DNA of 64,000 bases from Phenylobacterium sp. SCN 70-31 (GTDB lineage Bacteria > Pseudomonadota > Alphaproteobacteria > Caulobacterales > Caulobacteraceae): NCBI RefSeq assembly GCF_001724605.1, contig NZ_MEEX01000037.1, positions 1 to 64,000 on the forward strand. Direction: 5' to 3'. This document shows, in pieces, positions 15,360-22,449 of the stretch. A program made the translations under genes and the position numbers. Below the pieces are notes generated by a model. The model ran no database searches and had not been told where the DNA came from. It saw only the letters and a list, made by a program, of their open reading frames with translations. How positions within the stretch are numbered: position 1 is the stretch's first letter; each line of letters starts with the position of its first letter.

Positions 15360-16135
15360 GCCCGGCCGCCCTGTTCCGGCGTGAAGCCCTCGAAGATCAG
15401 GTTGTCGCAACCGTCCTTCACCGCGGCCCATTCGTCGGGCGTGCGGACGGTCCAGGCCACCACCGGATAGCCCTGCGCCCGATACTCGGCCGCCCGCGCG
15501 CTGGGCAGCATGTCGAGGCCCAGGGCCAGGAAGTGGGGCCGCGCGATCTCGACGTGCTCCAGGTCGGCGAAGGCCTTGCGCTGGGCCTCGGCCATCCTGG
15601 GCGCCCGGGCGTAGGAGTAACTGTCGAGCCCCCGCAGCACGCCCGGATAGCGGTCGGCGAACCAGGCGTGGGAATAGGGATTGAAGCCGATCACGCATAG
15701 CGGCCCGTTGTGGTCGGCGATCACCTCGTGGACCCGCTGCTCCAGCGGCCCCACCTCGCCGAACGGCGTCTTCAGCTCCACGTGGACCATCGCCCGATGG
15801 CCGATGAGGGCCAAGGTCTCCAGCAGCGTGGGGATCTTCTCGTCCGTGCCGGCCAGCCGCATCCCGGCCAGATCAGCGGCGCTGTGGTCCTTCACCCGGC
15901 CCTCGGCGCCGGTCATCCGGGCCAGCTTGCCGTCATGGAAGACCATCGCTTCGCCGTCGGCCGAGATCTGGACGTCCAGCTCGATCCCGTAGCCCGCGGC
16001 GCAGGCGGCCTGGAAGGCGCCCAGCGAGTTCTCCGGCGCGCCGTCGGGGCTCCACAGCCCCCGGTGCGCGACCGGCGGATGGAAGAGGAGGTCCCAGGCC
16101 TCGCCGAAGCCCCCCTTTTCCACGGCGGCCTTCAC
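15356..16135 (-). CDS. ugpQ: Glycerophosphodiester phosphodiesterase
   Basis: 259 residues from GTG 16135, overlapping the RidA stop by GTGA. GDPD signature residues are present: VAHRGLWSPDGAPENSLGAF (His-Arg and Glu-Asn), GIELDVQISADGEAMVFHD (Glu, Asp and the catalytic His), VELKT later, and AWTVRTPDEW near the end. No signal peptide, so it acts in the cytoplasm, releasing sn-glycerol 3-phosphate from deacylated phospholipid headgroups. Gene symbol by family, not by demonstrated orthology. Confidence 0.88.
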   Translation of the reverse strand: MKAAVEKGGFGEAWDLLFHPPVAHRGLWSPDGAPENSLGAFQAACAAGYGIELDVQISADGEAMVFHDGKLARMTGAEGRVKDHSAADLAGMRLAGTDEKIPTLLETLALIGHRAMVHVELKTPFGEVGPLEQRVHEVIADHNGPLCVIGFNPYSHAWFADRYPGVLRGLDSYSYARAPRMAEAQRKAFADLEHVEIARPHFLALGLDMLPSARAAEYRAQGYPVVAWTVRTPDEWAAVKDGCDNLIFEGFTPEQGGRA

Positions 16136-16593
16136 CGGACCTGCACCACCGCGTCGACCTCGACGGCGAAGTTCAGGGGCAGACGATACACCCCCACGGC
16201 CGAACGGGCGTGACGGCCCGCATCGCCCAGCACCTCGACCATCAGGTCGGAGCAGCCGTTGACCACCTTCGGGATGTCGAAGAAGTCAGGTCCCGCCTGG
16301 ACGAACCCGCCCAGCTTCACCACCCGGACCACGCGGTCCAGGTCGCCTTCGCAGGCGGCCTTCATCTGGGCCAGCAGGTTGATCCCGCAGAGACGCGCGG
16401 CGCGGACGGCGGCGTCGAAGTCCACGTCCTCGCCCACCACACCGCGGACGCCCCCCGAGGCATCCACGGAAACCTGGCCCGAGATGTGGACCAATTCGCC
16501 CGAGCGGACGAAGGGCACGTAGTTGGCCACCGGAGCATTCGGCTGCGGCAACTCGATCCCGAGGGCGGAGAGACGATCTTCGACGGTGCTCAT
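16132..16593 (-). CDS. RidA-family enamine/imine deaminase-like protein
   Basis: 153 residues. This is the longer RidA subfamily (YjgF/YER057c/UK114), with LPQPNAPVANYVPFVRSGELVHISGQV at the front, GVVGEDVDFDAAVRAARLCGINLLAQMK in the middle and LPLNFAVEVDAVV at the end. Classic RidA proteins carry a catalytic Arg in an R-x-C-V context, which is not evident here (ARSAVGVYRLPLN), so deaminase activity is uncertain. First gene of a three-gene overlapping operon. ATG 16593 fits the family start. Confidence 0.85.
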   Translation of the reverse strand: MSTVEDRLSALGIELPQPNAPVANYVPFVRSGELVHISGQVSVDASGGVRGVVGEDVDFDAAVRAARLCGINLLAQMKAACEGDLDRVVRVVKLGGFVQAGPDFFDIPKVVNGCSDLMVEVLGDAGRHARSAVGVYRLPLNFAVEVDAVVQVR

Positions 16594-16629
16594 GGCCGCA
16601 CCTCTAGCCCCGCCCGCCGCAAAGAAAAA

Positions 16630-16654
16630 GGGCCGCCCCACGAGGGGGCGGCCC
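16630..16654 (-). terminator. Terminator after the phasin gene
   Basis: Stem GGGCCGCCCC / GGGGCGGCCC with a short loop; on the minus strand it is followed by CTTTTTCTTT. It lies about 70 bases beyond the phasin stop and just upstream of the RidA gene, separating the two units. Confidence 0.85.
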
Positions 16655-16725
16655 ATTTCCTACTCGAAACTCGTCCGCCGACCGGGGGAGACCGACGGAC
16701 GTACGCGACTGTCTATCGGCCGCGC

Positions 16726-17160
16726 TTAACGGACGGCCTGATACTTCTCGACGACCGCGGTCACGCGCTCGTTGAGCGGCTTCATCGATTCCTTGACCGA
16801 CGAAGAGACGGTCTCGGTCATCTTGCCGAATTCGGACATGTAGGTTTCCAGCGCGGTCTTCGCGAAGGCGGTCTGGAGTTCGACCACTTCCTGCACGCTC
16901 TTGGCGCCGGCCAGCGACTTGGCGGCCGACACGTTGGTGTCGAAGACGGCCTTGGAGAAGGCCATCGCCTGGGCGCCCAGGGCTTCCGCGCCCTTGGCCG
17001 AAGCGGTGGCCGAGGCGACCAGCGCCTCGAGGTTCTTCTTGGAATCGGCGTTCAGCTCGTTGAGCGACGCAAGGCTCTTCTCGACGCCTTCCTTGAAGGC
17101 GACGTTGGAGGCGGAGGTGAACTGTTCGAAGGTGGACTTCGCGGCTTCGGCGGCGGCCAT
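16726..17160 (-). CDS. Phasin family protein
   Basis: 144 residues of Ala/Lys/Glu-rich amphipathic helix. Features match phasin_2: STFEQFTSASNVAFKEGVEKSL, FSKAVFDTNVSAAKSLAGAKSVQEVVELQTAFAK in parts, and ending SMKPLNERVTAVVEKYQ. Phasins coat polyhydroxyalkanoate granules and limit their size. Start at ATG 17160 with GGAG 8 bases upstream. The upstream region has an inverted repeat that could be a PhaR-type operator. PHA synthase is not in the window. Confidence 0.9.
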   Translation of the reverse strand: MAAAEAAKSTFEQFTSASNVAFKEGVEKSLASLNELNADSKKNLEALVASATASAKGAEALGAQAMAFSKAVFDTNVSAAKSLAGAKSVQEVVELQTAFAKTALETYMSEFGKMTETVSSSVKESMKPLNERVTAVVEKYQAVR

Positions 17161-17243
17161 GGGGCAGGCTCCTGAATGACGGACGGCTACGGAACGATTC
17201 GGTATGGGGGACGTGATCGTCCCGTTCGACATCGCCGTTCTCT

Positions 17244-17289
17244 CATGTTGCACCGCAGCAGTCAACGACTTTTTGTGCAGTGCAACATG
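17244..17289. promoter_or_regulatory. Inverted repeat in the phasin/dac intergenic region, candidate PhaR-type operator
   Basis: CATGTTGCAC (17244-17253) and its exact reverse complement GTGCAACATG (17280-17289) flank 26 bases that also contain GCAGCA and TTTTTGTGCAG. TGC/GCA-rich sites of this sort upstream of phasin genes bind the PHA-responsive repressor PhaR in other alphaproteobacteria. The site is 84 bases upstream of the phasin ATG and 146 bases from the divergent carboxypeptidase gene. Confidence 0.45.
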
Positions 17290-17435
17290 AACGTCACATG
17301 CCCGCTCAAGGGGCGCCGCGGCAAATCCGCCCGTTCAAACCTTGTTTACCCTCCTGCAAGGGTAGGCGGGGCATGCTACCCACTCTCACAGGCGACGCAG
17401 TAGCCGCCTCAACACTTTGATTCGACGGACGAAGC

Positions 17436-18752
17436 ATGACCAAGCACGCCCGCCGCCTGTTGCTTACCCTCGGCCTGGCCGCCGCCACCGCCCTGACGGC
17501 CGCCGCGCCGGCGGTCGCCCAGCAACCCTATGTGGCGCCCTATCTCTCGCTGATCCCGCAGAGTTCCACGAAGTATGCGGCGATCGTCGTGGACGCCCGG
17601 ACCGGCGAGGTGCTCTACGGCAGTCGCGCGGACGCCCCACGGTATCCCGCCTCGATCACCAAGGTCATGACTCTGTATCTGGCCTTCGAGGCTCTGGCCG
17701 CCGGCAAGATCCAGCTGGACGACCCGGTCGTGTTCTCGCCGCGGGCGGCGGCTCAGCCCCCGACCAAACTGGGCGTGCGCGCAGGCGACTCGATCACGGT
17801 CCACGAGGCGATGCAGGGCATGGTCACCCGCTCCGCCAACGACGCCGCGGTCGCCCTGGCCGAAAAGCTGGGCGGCACCGAGCAACGCTTCGCGGCGCTG
17901 ATGACGCTCCGGGCCCAGGAACTCGGGATGGCGAACACCCATTTCGCCAACGCATCCGGCCTGCCCGACAGCCGCCAGCTCACCACGGCCCGTGACCTCG
18001 CCATCCTGTCGCGCGCCGTCATGCGCGACTATCCACAGTACTATCGCCTCTTCTCGACCAAGAACTTCGAGTTCCGCGGCCAGAGCATCCGCAATCACAA
18101 CGGCCTGCTCTACCGGATGGACGGCGTGGACGGGCTGAAGACCGGATTCATCAACGCCTCGGGCTTCAATCTCGCGGTCTCGGCCGTGCGGGAGAACCGC
18201 CGACTGATCGCCGTGGTCATGGGCGGCCCCAACGTGGCGACCCGCGACCGCGTGGCCGAGAGCCTGCTGGTGACCGGGTTCGACGTGCTGGAGCGCCGCG
18301 CGCGCGGCGAGCAGATCACCGTGGCGCAGAACTTCTTCGAGCCGCCGCAACTGGCTCAGGCGACCGAAGCCTCGATGCAGCAGGGCGACACCGATCGCGG
18401 CCTGAGCGTCCAGCTCGCCTCGGCGCCGCCGCCCGGACGCGCCTCGTCGATTCAGATCGTCGAGCCCAGCTCGGTGCCCAAGCTGAACAGCGGCGCAAAG
18501 GCGTCGGCGGGCGGTCGCTGGACGGTGCAGGTCGGCAGCTTCACCAGCCGCGACGACGCGCGCAAGCAGCTCAACATCGTCCAGAAGCGCTTCGGCGCGC
18601 CCTTCACCCAGGCGCGGGGCGTGGCCGAGAAGGACGGCTCCAGGTACCGGTCGCGCTTCTCGGGCATGACCGAGGCCCAGGCCAAGGGCGCCTGCCGCGA
18701 GCTGAAGGCGAAGAAGCAGCCCTGCATGGTGGTGCCGCCGGCCCGCGGCTGA
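17436..18752 (+). CDS. D-alanyl-D-alanine carboxypeptidase (penicillin-binding protein) with SPOR domain
   Basis: 438 residues. Signal peptide (about 1-29, ending AVAQQ). The S11 carboxypeptidase domain has SITK (active Ser at about 73), the SAN triad in TRSANDAAVALAE and KTG in DGLKTGFINASG. A linker and a C-terminal SPOR domain (about 365-435, WTVQVGSFTSRDDARKQL) follow; SPOR binds denuded glycan strands at division sites. It should trim the terminal D-Ala from peptidoglycan stem peptides in the periplasm. Divergently transcribed from the phasin gene. Confidence 0.93.
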   Translation: MTKHARRLLLTLGLAAATALTAAAPAVAQQPYVAPYLSLIPQSSTKYAAIVVDARTGEVLYGSRADAPRYPASITKVMTLYLAFEALAAGKIQLDDPVVFSPRAAAQPPTKLGVRAGDSITVHEAMQGMVTRSANDAAVALAEKLGGTEQRFAALMTLRAQELGMANTHFANASGLPDSRQLTTARDLAILSRAVMRDYPQYYRLFSTKNFEFRGQSIRNHNGLLYRMDGVDGLKTGFINASGFNLAVSAVRENRRLIAVVMGGPNVATRDRVAESLLVTGFDVLERRARGEQITVAQNFFEPPQLAQATEASMQQGDTDRGLSVQLASAPPPGRASSIQIVEPSSVPKLNSGAKASAGGRWTVQVGSFTSRDDARKQLNIVQKRFGAPFTQARGVAEKDGSRYRSRFSGMTEAQAKGACRELKAKKQPCMVVPPARG

Positions 18753-18755
18753 CGC

Positions 18756-19190
18756 CTATCTCGATTTCAACAGCCGGTCCCGCGCAGCGTTGAGCTGTGC
18801 GGCCAGGCCCGCCGTACCCCCCTTGTCCGGGTGGACCGCTCGCATCAGGCGCGCATAGGCCGACTTGATCTCGTCTTCGGACGCGCCGGCCCCCACCCCG
18901 AGAATCCGCCGCGCCTCGTCGAGGCTCATGTCCCGGGAAGCGGTCGCCGGCGGGGCGGACGCAGGCGCGGACTTGCGCGCCGACGCCGCGAACCAGAGAC
19001 CCAGGATACAGAGGACGGCGGCGGCGCCCCAGCCGCCGCGGGTTCCGACGAACGCCGCCGCCGTGAAGGCGGCCAGCGACAGCATGCCGCCTACGATCCG
19101 CCATTCGCGGCGCTTGAGGAACGGCGACGTCCGGCGCGTGGCCCAGAGGTAGAGCGCGAGCGCCGCGCCGCCCAGCGCGAGGTAGAGCAT
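18756..19190 (-). CDS. Membrane-anchored DnaJ-domain protein (TIM14-like)
   Basis: 144 residues. Two hydrophobic segments lie in the first 70 residues (YLALGGAALALYLW and ILGLWFAAS among others), then a short J domain at the C-terminus: DEARRILGVGAGASEDEIKSAYARLMRAVHPDKGG, with the HPD motif needed to stimulate DnaK ATPase. This topology matches bacterial relatives of mitochondrial Pam18/TIM14. Role likely co-chaperone at the inner membrane; partner unknown. It ends 3 bases from the end of the convergent carboxypeptidase gene. Confidence 0.88.
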   Translation of the reverse strand: MLYLALGGAALALYLWATRRTSPFLKRREWRIVGGMLSLAAFTAAAFVGTRGGWGAAAVLCILGLWFAASARKSAPASAPPATASRDMSLDEARRILGVGAGASEDEIKSAYARLMRAVHPDKGGTAGLAAQLNAARDRLLKSR

Positions 19191-19212
19191 CGATGGGCTC
19201 CCGCGGGGCGGT

Positions 19213-20082
19213 CTACTCCGCCGCGATCCGTTCGGCGTCGTCCAGCCCGGTGAAGCCCAGGGCGATCATCAGCGCCCGAAGCTCCTGCCGGGCGGCCACA
19301 TGCTGCAGGCTCATGGACACCGGCCGGATGGCGGGCGACAGGTCGGCGACGGTCAGGCCGAAGGGAAACAGTTCGCGGTAGATCACCCGATCCCGCAAAC
19401 CCGGACCCACGCGGAATCCCACCTTCTTCGACAGCGCCTCCACCCGCTCGTCCAGGCGGCGGCGGTTGCGGGCTTCGGTGGGCGCCAGGCGGTTGCGCAG
19501 CACCACCCAGTCGATCTGCTTGCGCTCGTTCGTCGCCCGTTGCTTGCGGCAGCTCCAAACGGTCTCGGCGTAGAGGCTGTGGCGCTTGAGATCGAGCGTC
19601 ACCGGATCGACCACTCCCAGCATGTCGAAATCGACGAAGCTGTCATTCATCGGCGTCACGATGAGGTCGGCCCGCACGTGCGCCGCGCGGCTGATCGCCG
19701 TGTCGCTGCCGGGCGTGTCGATCAGAACGAAGTCCGCCGCCTGGGCCATCTCGGCGAAGGCCTCTTCGAACCGGGCCAGTTGTTCCTCTGCGGGCGCCTT
19801 GGCCAGGGCGTCCCCCGCGGAGCTGATCGCATGTTCCAGCGGCATGGGCGCTTCGGCCTCATTCGCCGCCAGCCAGGCGCGACGGTTGGCGAAGAAGTGA
19901 CCCAGGGTCTGCTGGCGCAGGTCGAGGTCCAGCACCGCCACCTTGGCGCCGCCGTGCAGCAGGGCCGTGGCGATGTGAATGGCGATGGTCGACTTGCCCG
20001 CCCCGCCCTTCTCGTTGCCGACCACGATGACGCTGGCCCTGCTGACGGTGTTGGCCTGGCTTACCGTGCTGGCCTGGCTCAT
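19213..20082 (-). CDS. mipZ: MipZ: ParA-like ATPase that positions the division plane
   Basis: 289 residues. Deviant Walker A VGNEKGGAGKSTIAIH (signature Lys), Walker A' region VLDLDLRQQTLGHFF, Walker B-type FVLIDTPGSD, and the MipZ-specific middle and C-terminal segments (NDSFVDFDMLG, WVVLRNRLAPTEARNRRRL, RDRVIYRELFPFGLTV). MipZ dimerises with ATP, binds ParB at the origin region and nonspecific DNA, and inhibits FtsZ polymerisation away from midcell. Unusual feature: residues 2-19 are three 6-residue tandem repeats (SQASTV, SQANTV, SRASVI) encoded by an 18-bp repeat, lengthening the N-terminus compared with Caulobacter MipZ. ATG 20082 is used; a start further in is conceivable. Confidence 0.96.
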   Translation of the reverse strand: MSQASTVSQANTVSRASVIVVGNEKGGAGKSTIAIHIATALLHGGAKVAVLDLDLRQQTLGHFFANRRAWLAANEAEAPMPLEHAISSAGDALAKAPAEEQLARFEEAFAEMAQAADFVLIDTPGSDTAISRAAHVRADLIVTPMNDSFVDFDMLGVVDPVTLDLKRHSLYAETVWSCRKQRATNERKQIDWVVLRNRLAPTEARNRRRLDERVEALSKKVGFRVGPGLRDRVIYRELFPFGLTVADLSPAIRPVSMSLQHVAARQELRALMIALGFTGLDDAERIAAE

Positions 20083-20237
20083 GACAGTTCTCGCTCCCCG
20101 CCGGCCACGCTTGGCCGACTCGCCTGCGCTAAGTGACCTCGCGAGCCCCGACGACGTCAACGTACAGTTCCGTCGCGGCCTGCCGACAGGCCCCCTGCGG
20201 ATGGACTTGGCCCCGGCGCCGCCGCATAAGCCCGCCG

Positions 20238-21092
20238 ATGTCCGCGTCCCTTCCGATCGTCCGCACCGTAGCAGACCTGCGCGCCCGCGTCCGCGCCTGG
20301 CGCGCCGAGGGCCTTCGGATCGGCTTCACGCCCACCATGGGCGCGCTGCACGAGGGGCATCTGTCGCTGGTGCGGCTGGCGCGGACCCGCGCCGACCGCG
20401 TGGTGGCCAGCGTGTTCGTAAACCCCACCCAGTTCGGCCCAAACGAGGACTTCGACGCCTACCCCCGGGACGAGGCGGGCGACGCCGCCCTGCTGGCCGG
20501 CGCGGGCTGCGATCTGCTCTACGCCCCCTCGACCGTCGAGATGTACCCCGCCGGCGCCGCCACCACCGTGACCGTCGCCGGCGTCTCCGAGCCGCTGGAC
20601 GGCCAGGCGCGCCCCGGCCACTTCGCCGGCGTCGCGACGGTGGTGGCCAAGCTCCTCAACCAGTGCGCGCCCGACATCGCCGTCTTCGGCGAGAAGGACT
20701 ACCAGCAGCTCCAGGTGATCCGTCGCCTGGTCGCCGACCTCGACCTGCCGGTGGAGATCGTGGGCGGTCCGACCGCCCGCGCCGACGACGGTCTCGCGCT
20801 GTCTTCCCGCAACGCCTACCTGAGCCCCGCCGAGCGCGCCGTGGCCCCCCGGCTCAACGCGGCGCTCCGCGAGGTGTTCGAGGCGGTGAAGGCCGGCGCG
20901 GACGTGGCCACGGCCGAGCAGCAGGCCGTCTCCAGTCTCGTGGCCGCCGGATTCGGCCCGGTGGACTATGTCGAGGTCCGCCGCCCCGGAACCCTGGAGC
21001 GTCTCGGGCCCGGCCCAGCCGACGGCCCTCTCCGGGTCCTGGGCGCCGCCCGCCTCGGCCGCACCCGCCTCATCGACAACGTGGGCGACTGA
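20238..21092 (+). CDS. panC: Pantothenate synthetase (pantoate-beta-alanine ligase)
   Basis: 284 residues. The HIGH-like motif is TPTMGALHEGHLSLV, the FVNPTQFGPNEDF segment binds pantoate, GEKDYQQLQVIRR and LALSSRNAYLSP (KMSKS-like) complete the nucleotidyltransferase active site. It condenses pantoate and beta-alanine with ATP in coenzyme A synthesis. ATG 20238 (MSASLPIVRTVADLRA) fits the family N-terminus; in-frame codons upstream overlap the mipZ leader. Divergent from mipZ, with 155 bases between starts. Confidence 0.95.
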   Translation: MSASLPIVRTVADLRARVRAWRAEGLRIGFTPTMGALHEGHLSLVRLARTRADRVVASVFVNPTQFGPNEDFDAYPRDEAGDAALLAGAGCDLLYAPSTVEMYPAGAATTVTVAGVSEPLDGQARPGHFAGVATVVAKLLNQCAPDIAVFGEKDYQQLQVIRRLVADLDLPVEIVGGPTARADDGLALSSRNAYLSPAERAVAPRLNAALREVFEAVKAGADVATAEQQAVSSLVAAGFGPVDYVEVRRPGTLERLGPGPADGPLRVLGAARLGRTRLIDNVGD

Positions 21093-21124
21093 GGTTCCTC
21101 TCGCGCGGCAGGATAGGCGATGTC

Positions 21125-21535
21125 CTACCAGGCCCCCGCCTCGCGCAGCCTTCGCGCGAGGTCGGCGGGCACGTCCCCAAAGGCGGCTTCGTCCAGGTCT
21201 GGCGGCGCATCCTTGCCTTCCAGATAGCGCCAGCCCTGGAAGGCGCGGCGGGGCGTCGGCGCGACGCGAACGATGGTCTCGTCGAGGGTCACGTGGCAGC
21301 GAGCGGCCGCGCCTTCGCCCACCGTGTCCACCGCCAGGATGCGTTGCCGGCACAGGATCTCACCCTTGAAGACCCGGTAGACCGAACCGCCGTCCAGCAG
21401 TTCGGCGGCCCGCTTGGGCGTCATGCGCGTCCGCAAGGTCCAGGGCTCGCCTGGGCCGGCATGCTGCGCCCGCCACGCCAGCAGGTCTTCGATGGTGGCC
21501 GCGCCGACCACCAGCTTGATCATGTGAAGCGCCAT
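21125..21535 (-). CDS. DUF1489 family protein
   Basis: 136 residues. The start MALHMIKLVVGAATIEDLLAWR and the middle TRMTPKRAAELLDGGSVYRVFKGEILCRQ are those of DUF1489, a conserved alphaproteobacterial family of unknown function. Ending near YLEGKDAPPDL is also typical. No signal or membrane segment. It lies 9 bases downstream of the crotonase gene on the same strand and probably shares its transcript. Confidence 0.88.
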   Translation of the reverse strand: MALHMIKLVVGAATIEDLLAWRAQHAGPGEPWTLRTRMTPKRAAELLDGGSVYRVFKGEILCRQRILAVDTVGEGAAARCHVTLDETIVRVAPTPRRAFQGWRYLEGKDAPPDLDEAAFGDVPADLARRLREAGAW

Positions 21536-21544
21536 GCGCCGCCC

Positions 21545-22384
21545 TTACTCGGCCCAGGGCGCCTTGCGGCGTTCCAGGAACGCCCGCACCCCTGCCTGGC
21601 CCTCTTCGCTCACGCGGGCGGCGGCGATGCGATGGGCGGTCAGCTCCATCAGGTCCCGGTCGATGACGCGGCCCGCCACGTCGGCCACCAGCCGCTTGGA
21701 GCCCTCCACGGCGCCGGGCGCGCAGGCCCGCATCTCGGCGGCGATCCGCTGGGCCGCGGCGCGCAGGGCGGCCGGGTCGGCCACCACCTCGTCCACGAGG
21801 CCCACGCGTTCGGCGTGGGCGGCGTCGAAGATGCGCCCTGTGGCGAAAAGCGCGCGGGCGCGCCGCGGGCCGATGGCCTCGATCACGTAGGGGCTGATCG
21901 TGGCCGGGATCAGGCCCAGCCTCACCTCAGAAAAGCTGAACCTGGCCTCGGCCGTGGCCAGGGCCAGGTCGCAGGCGGCCGCCAGGCCCGCGCCGCCGCC
22001 GAACGCCCCGCCCTCGACCAGGGCCACCGTCAGCGCCGGCAGGTCGTGCAGCGCCTTCAGCATCTTGGCCAACTCCATCGCGTCGGCGCGGTTGTCCGAC
22101 TCCGTGCGGTCGACGGCGGCGCGCATCCAGTCCAGGTCGGCGCCCGCCGAGAAGGTTCCGCCGGCGCCACGGACGAACACAACACGCACGCCCTCGGCGC
22201 CCTTCAACGTCTGGAACGCCTCCTCCAGCGCCGAGATCAGGCCTTCGTCGAAAGCGTTCCGCTTGGCCGGCCGGTTCATCGTCACCGTCACCGCCCCGCC
22301 CAGGGTGGCCGAGATGTGCACCAGCTCGGTCGTCGCGCTGACGTCCGGAAACTCGACGAGGGGATGAACGAATTCGTTGGTCAT
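21545..22384 (-). CDS. Crotonase-fold enoyl-CoA hydratase, methylglutaconyl-CoA hydratase-like
   Basis: 279 residues. The crotonase oxyanion-hole and catalytic segments are GAGGTFSAGADLDWMR and VEGGAFGGGAGLAAACDLALA, followed by ARFSFSEVRLGLIPATISPYV with the catalytic Glu position. ADLDWM and the GLIPATISPYV segment are characteristic of LiuC/AUH-type 3-methylglutaconyl-CoA hydratases of leucine degradation. Isovaleryl-CoA dehydrogenase, an earlier step of that pathway, is encoded 6 kb away. Start at ATG 22384. Exact substrate is an inference. Confidence 0.85.
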   Translation of the reverse strand: MTNEFVHPLVEFPDVSATTELVHISATLGGAVTVTMNRPAKRNAFDEGLISALEEAFQTLKGAEGVRVVFVRGAGGTFSAGADLDWMRAAVDRTESDNRADAMELAKMLKALHDLPALTVALVEGGAFGGGAGLAAACDLALATAEARFSFSEVRLGLIPATISPYVIEAIGPRRARALFATGRIFDAAHAERVGLVDEVVADPAALRAAAQRIAAEMRACAPGAVEGSKRLVADVAGRVIDRDLMELTAHRIAAARVSEEGQAGVRAFLERRKAPWAE

Positions 22385-22449
22385 GGGGCGTCTCCGGAAG
22401 GGAGCGCAGGCATAGCCCTGGCCGTCGGGGGACGCTACCCTCCGCCGCC

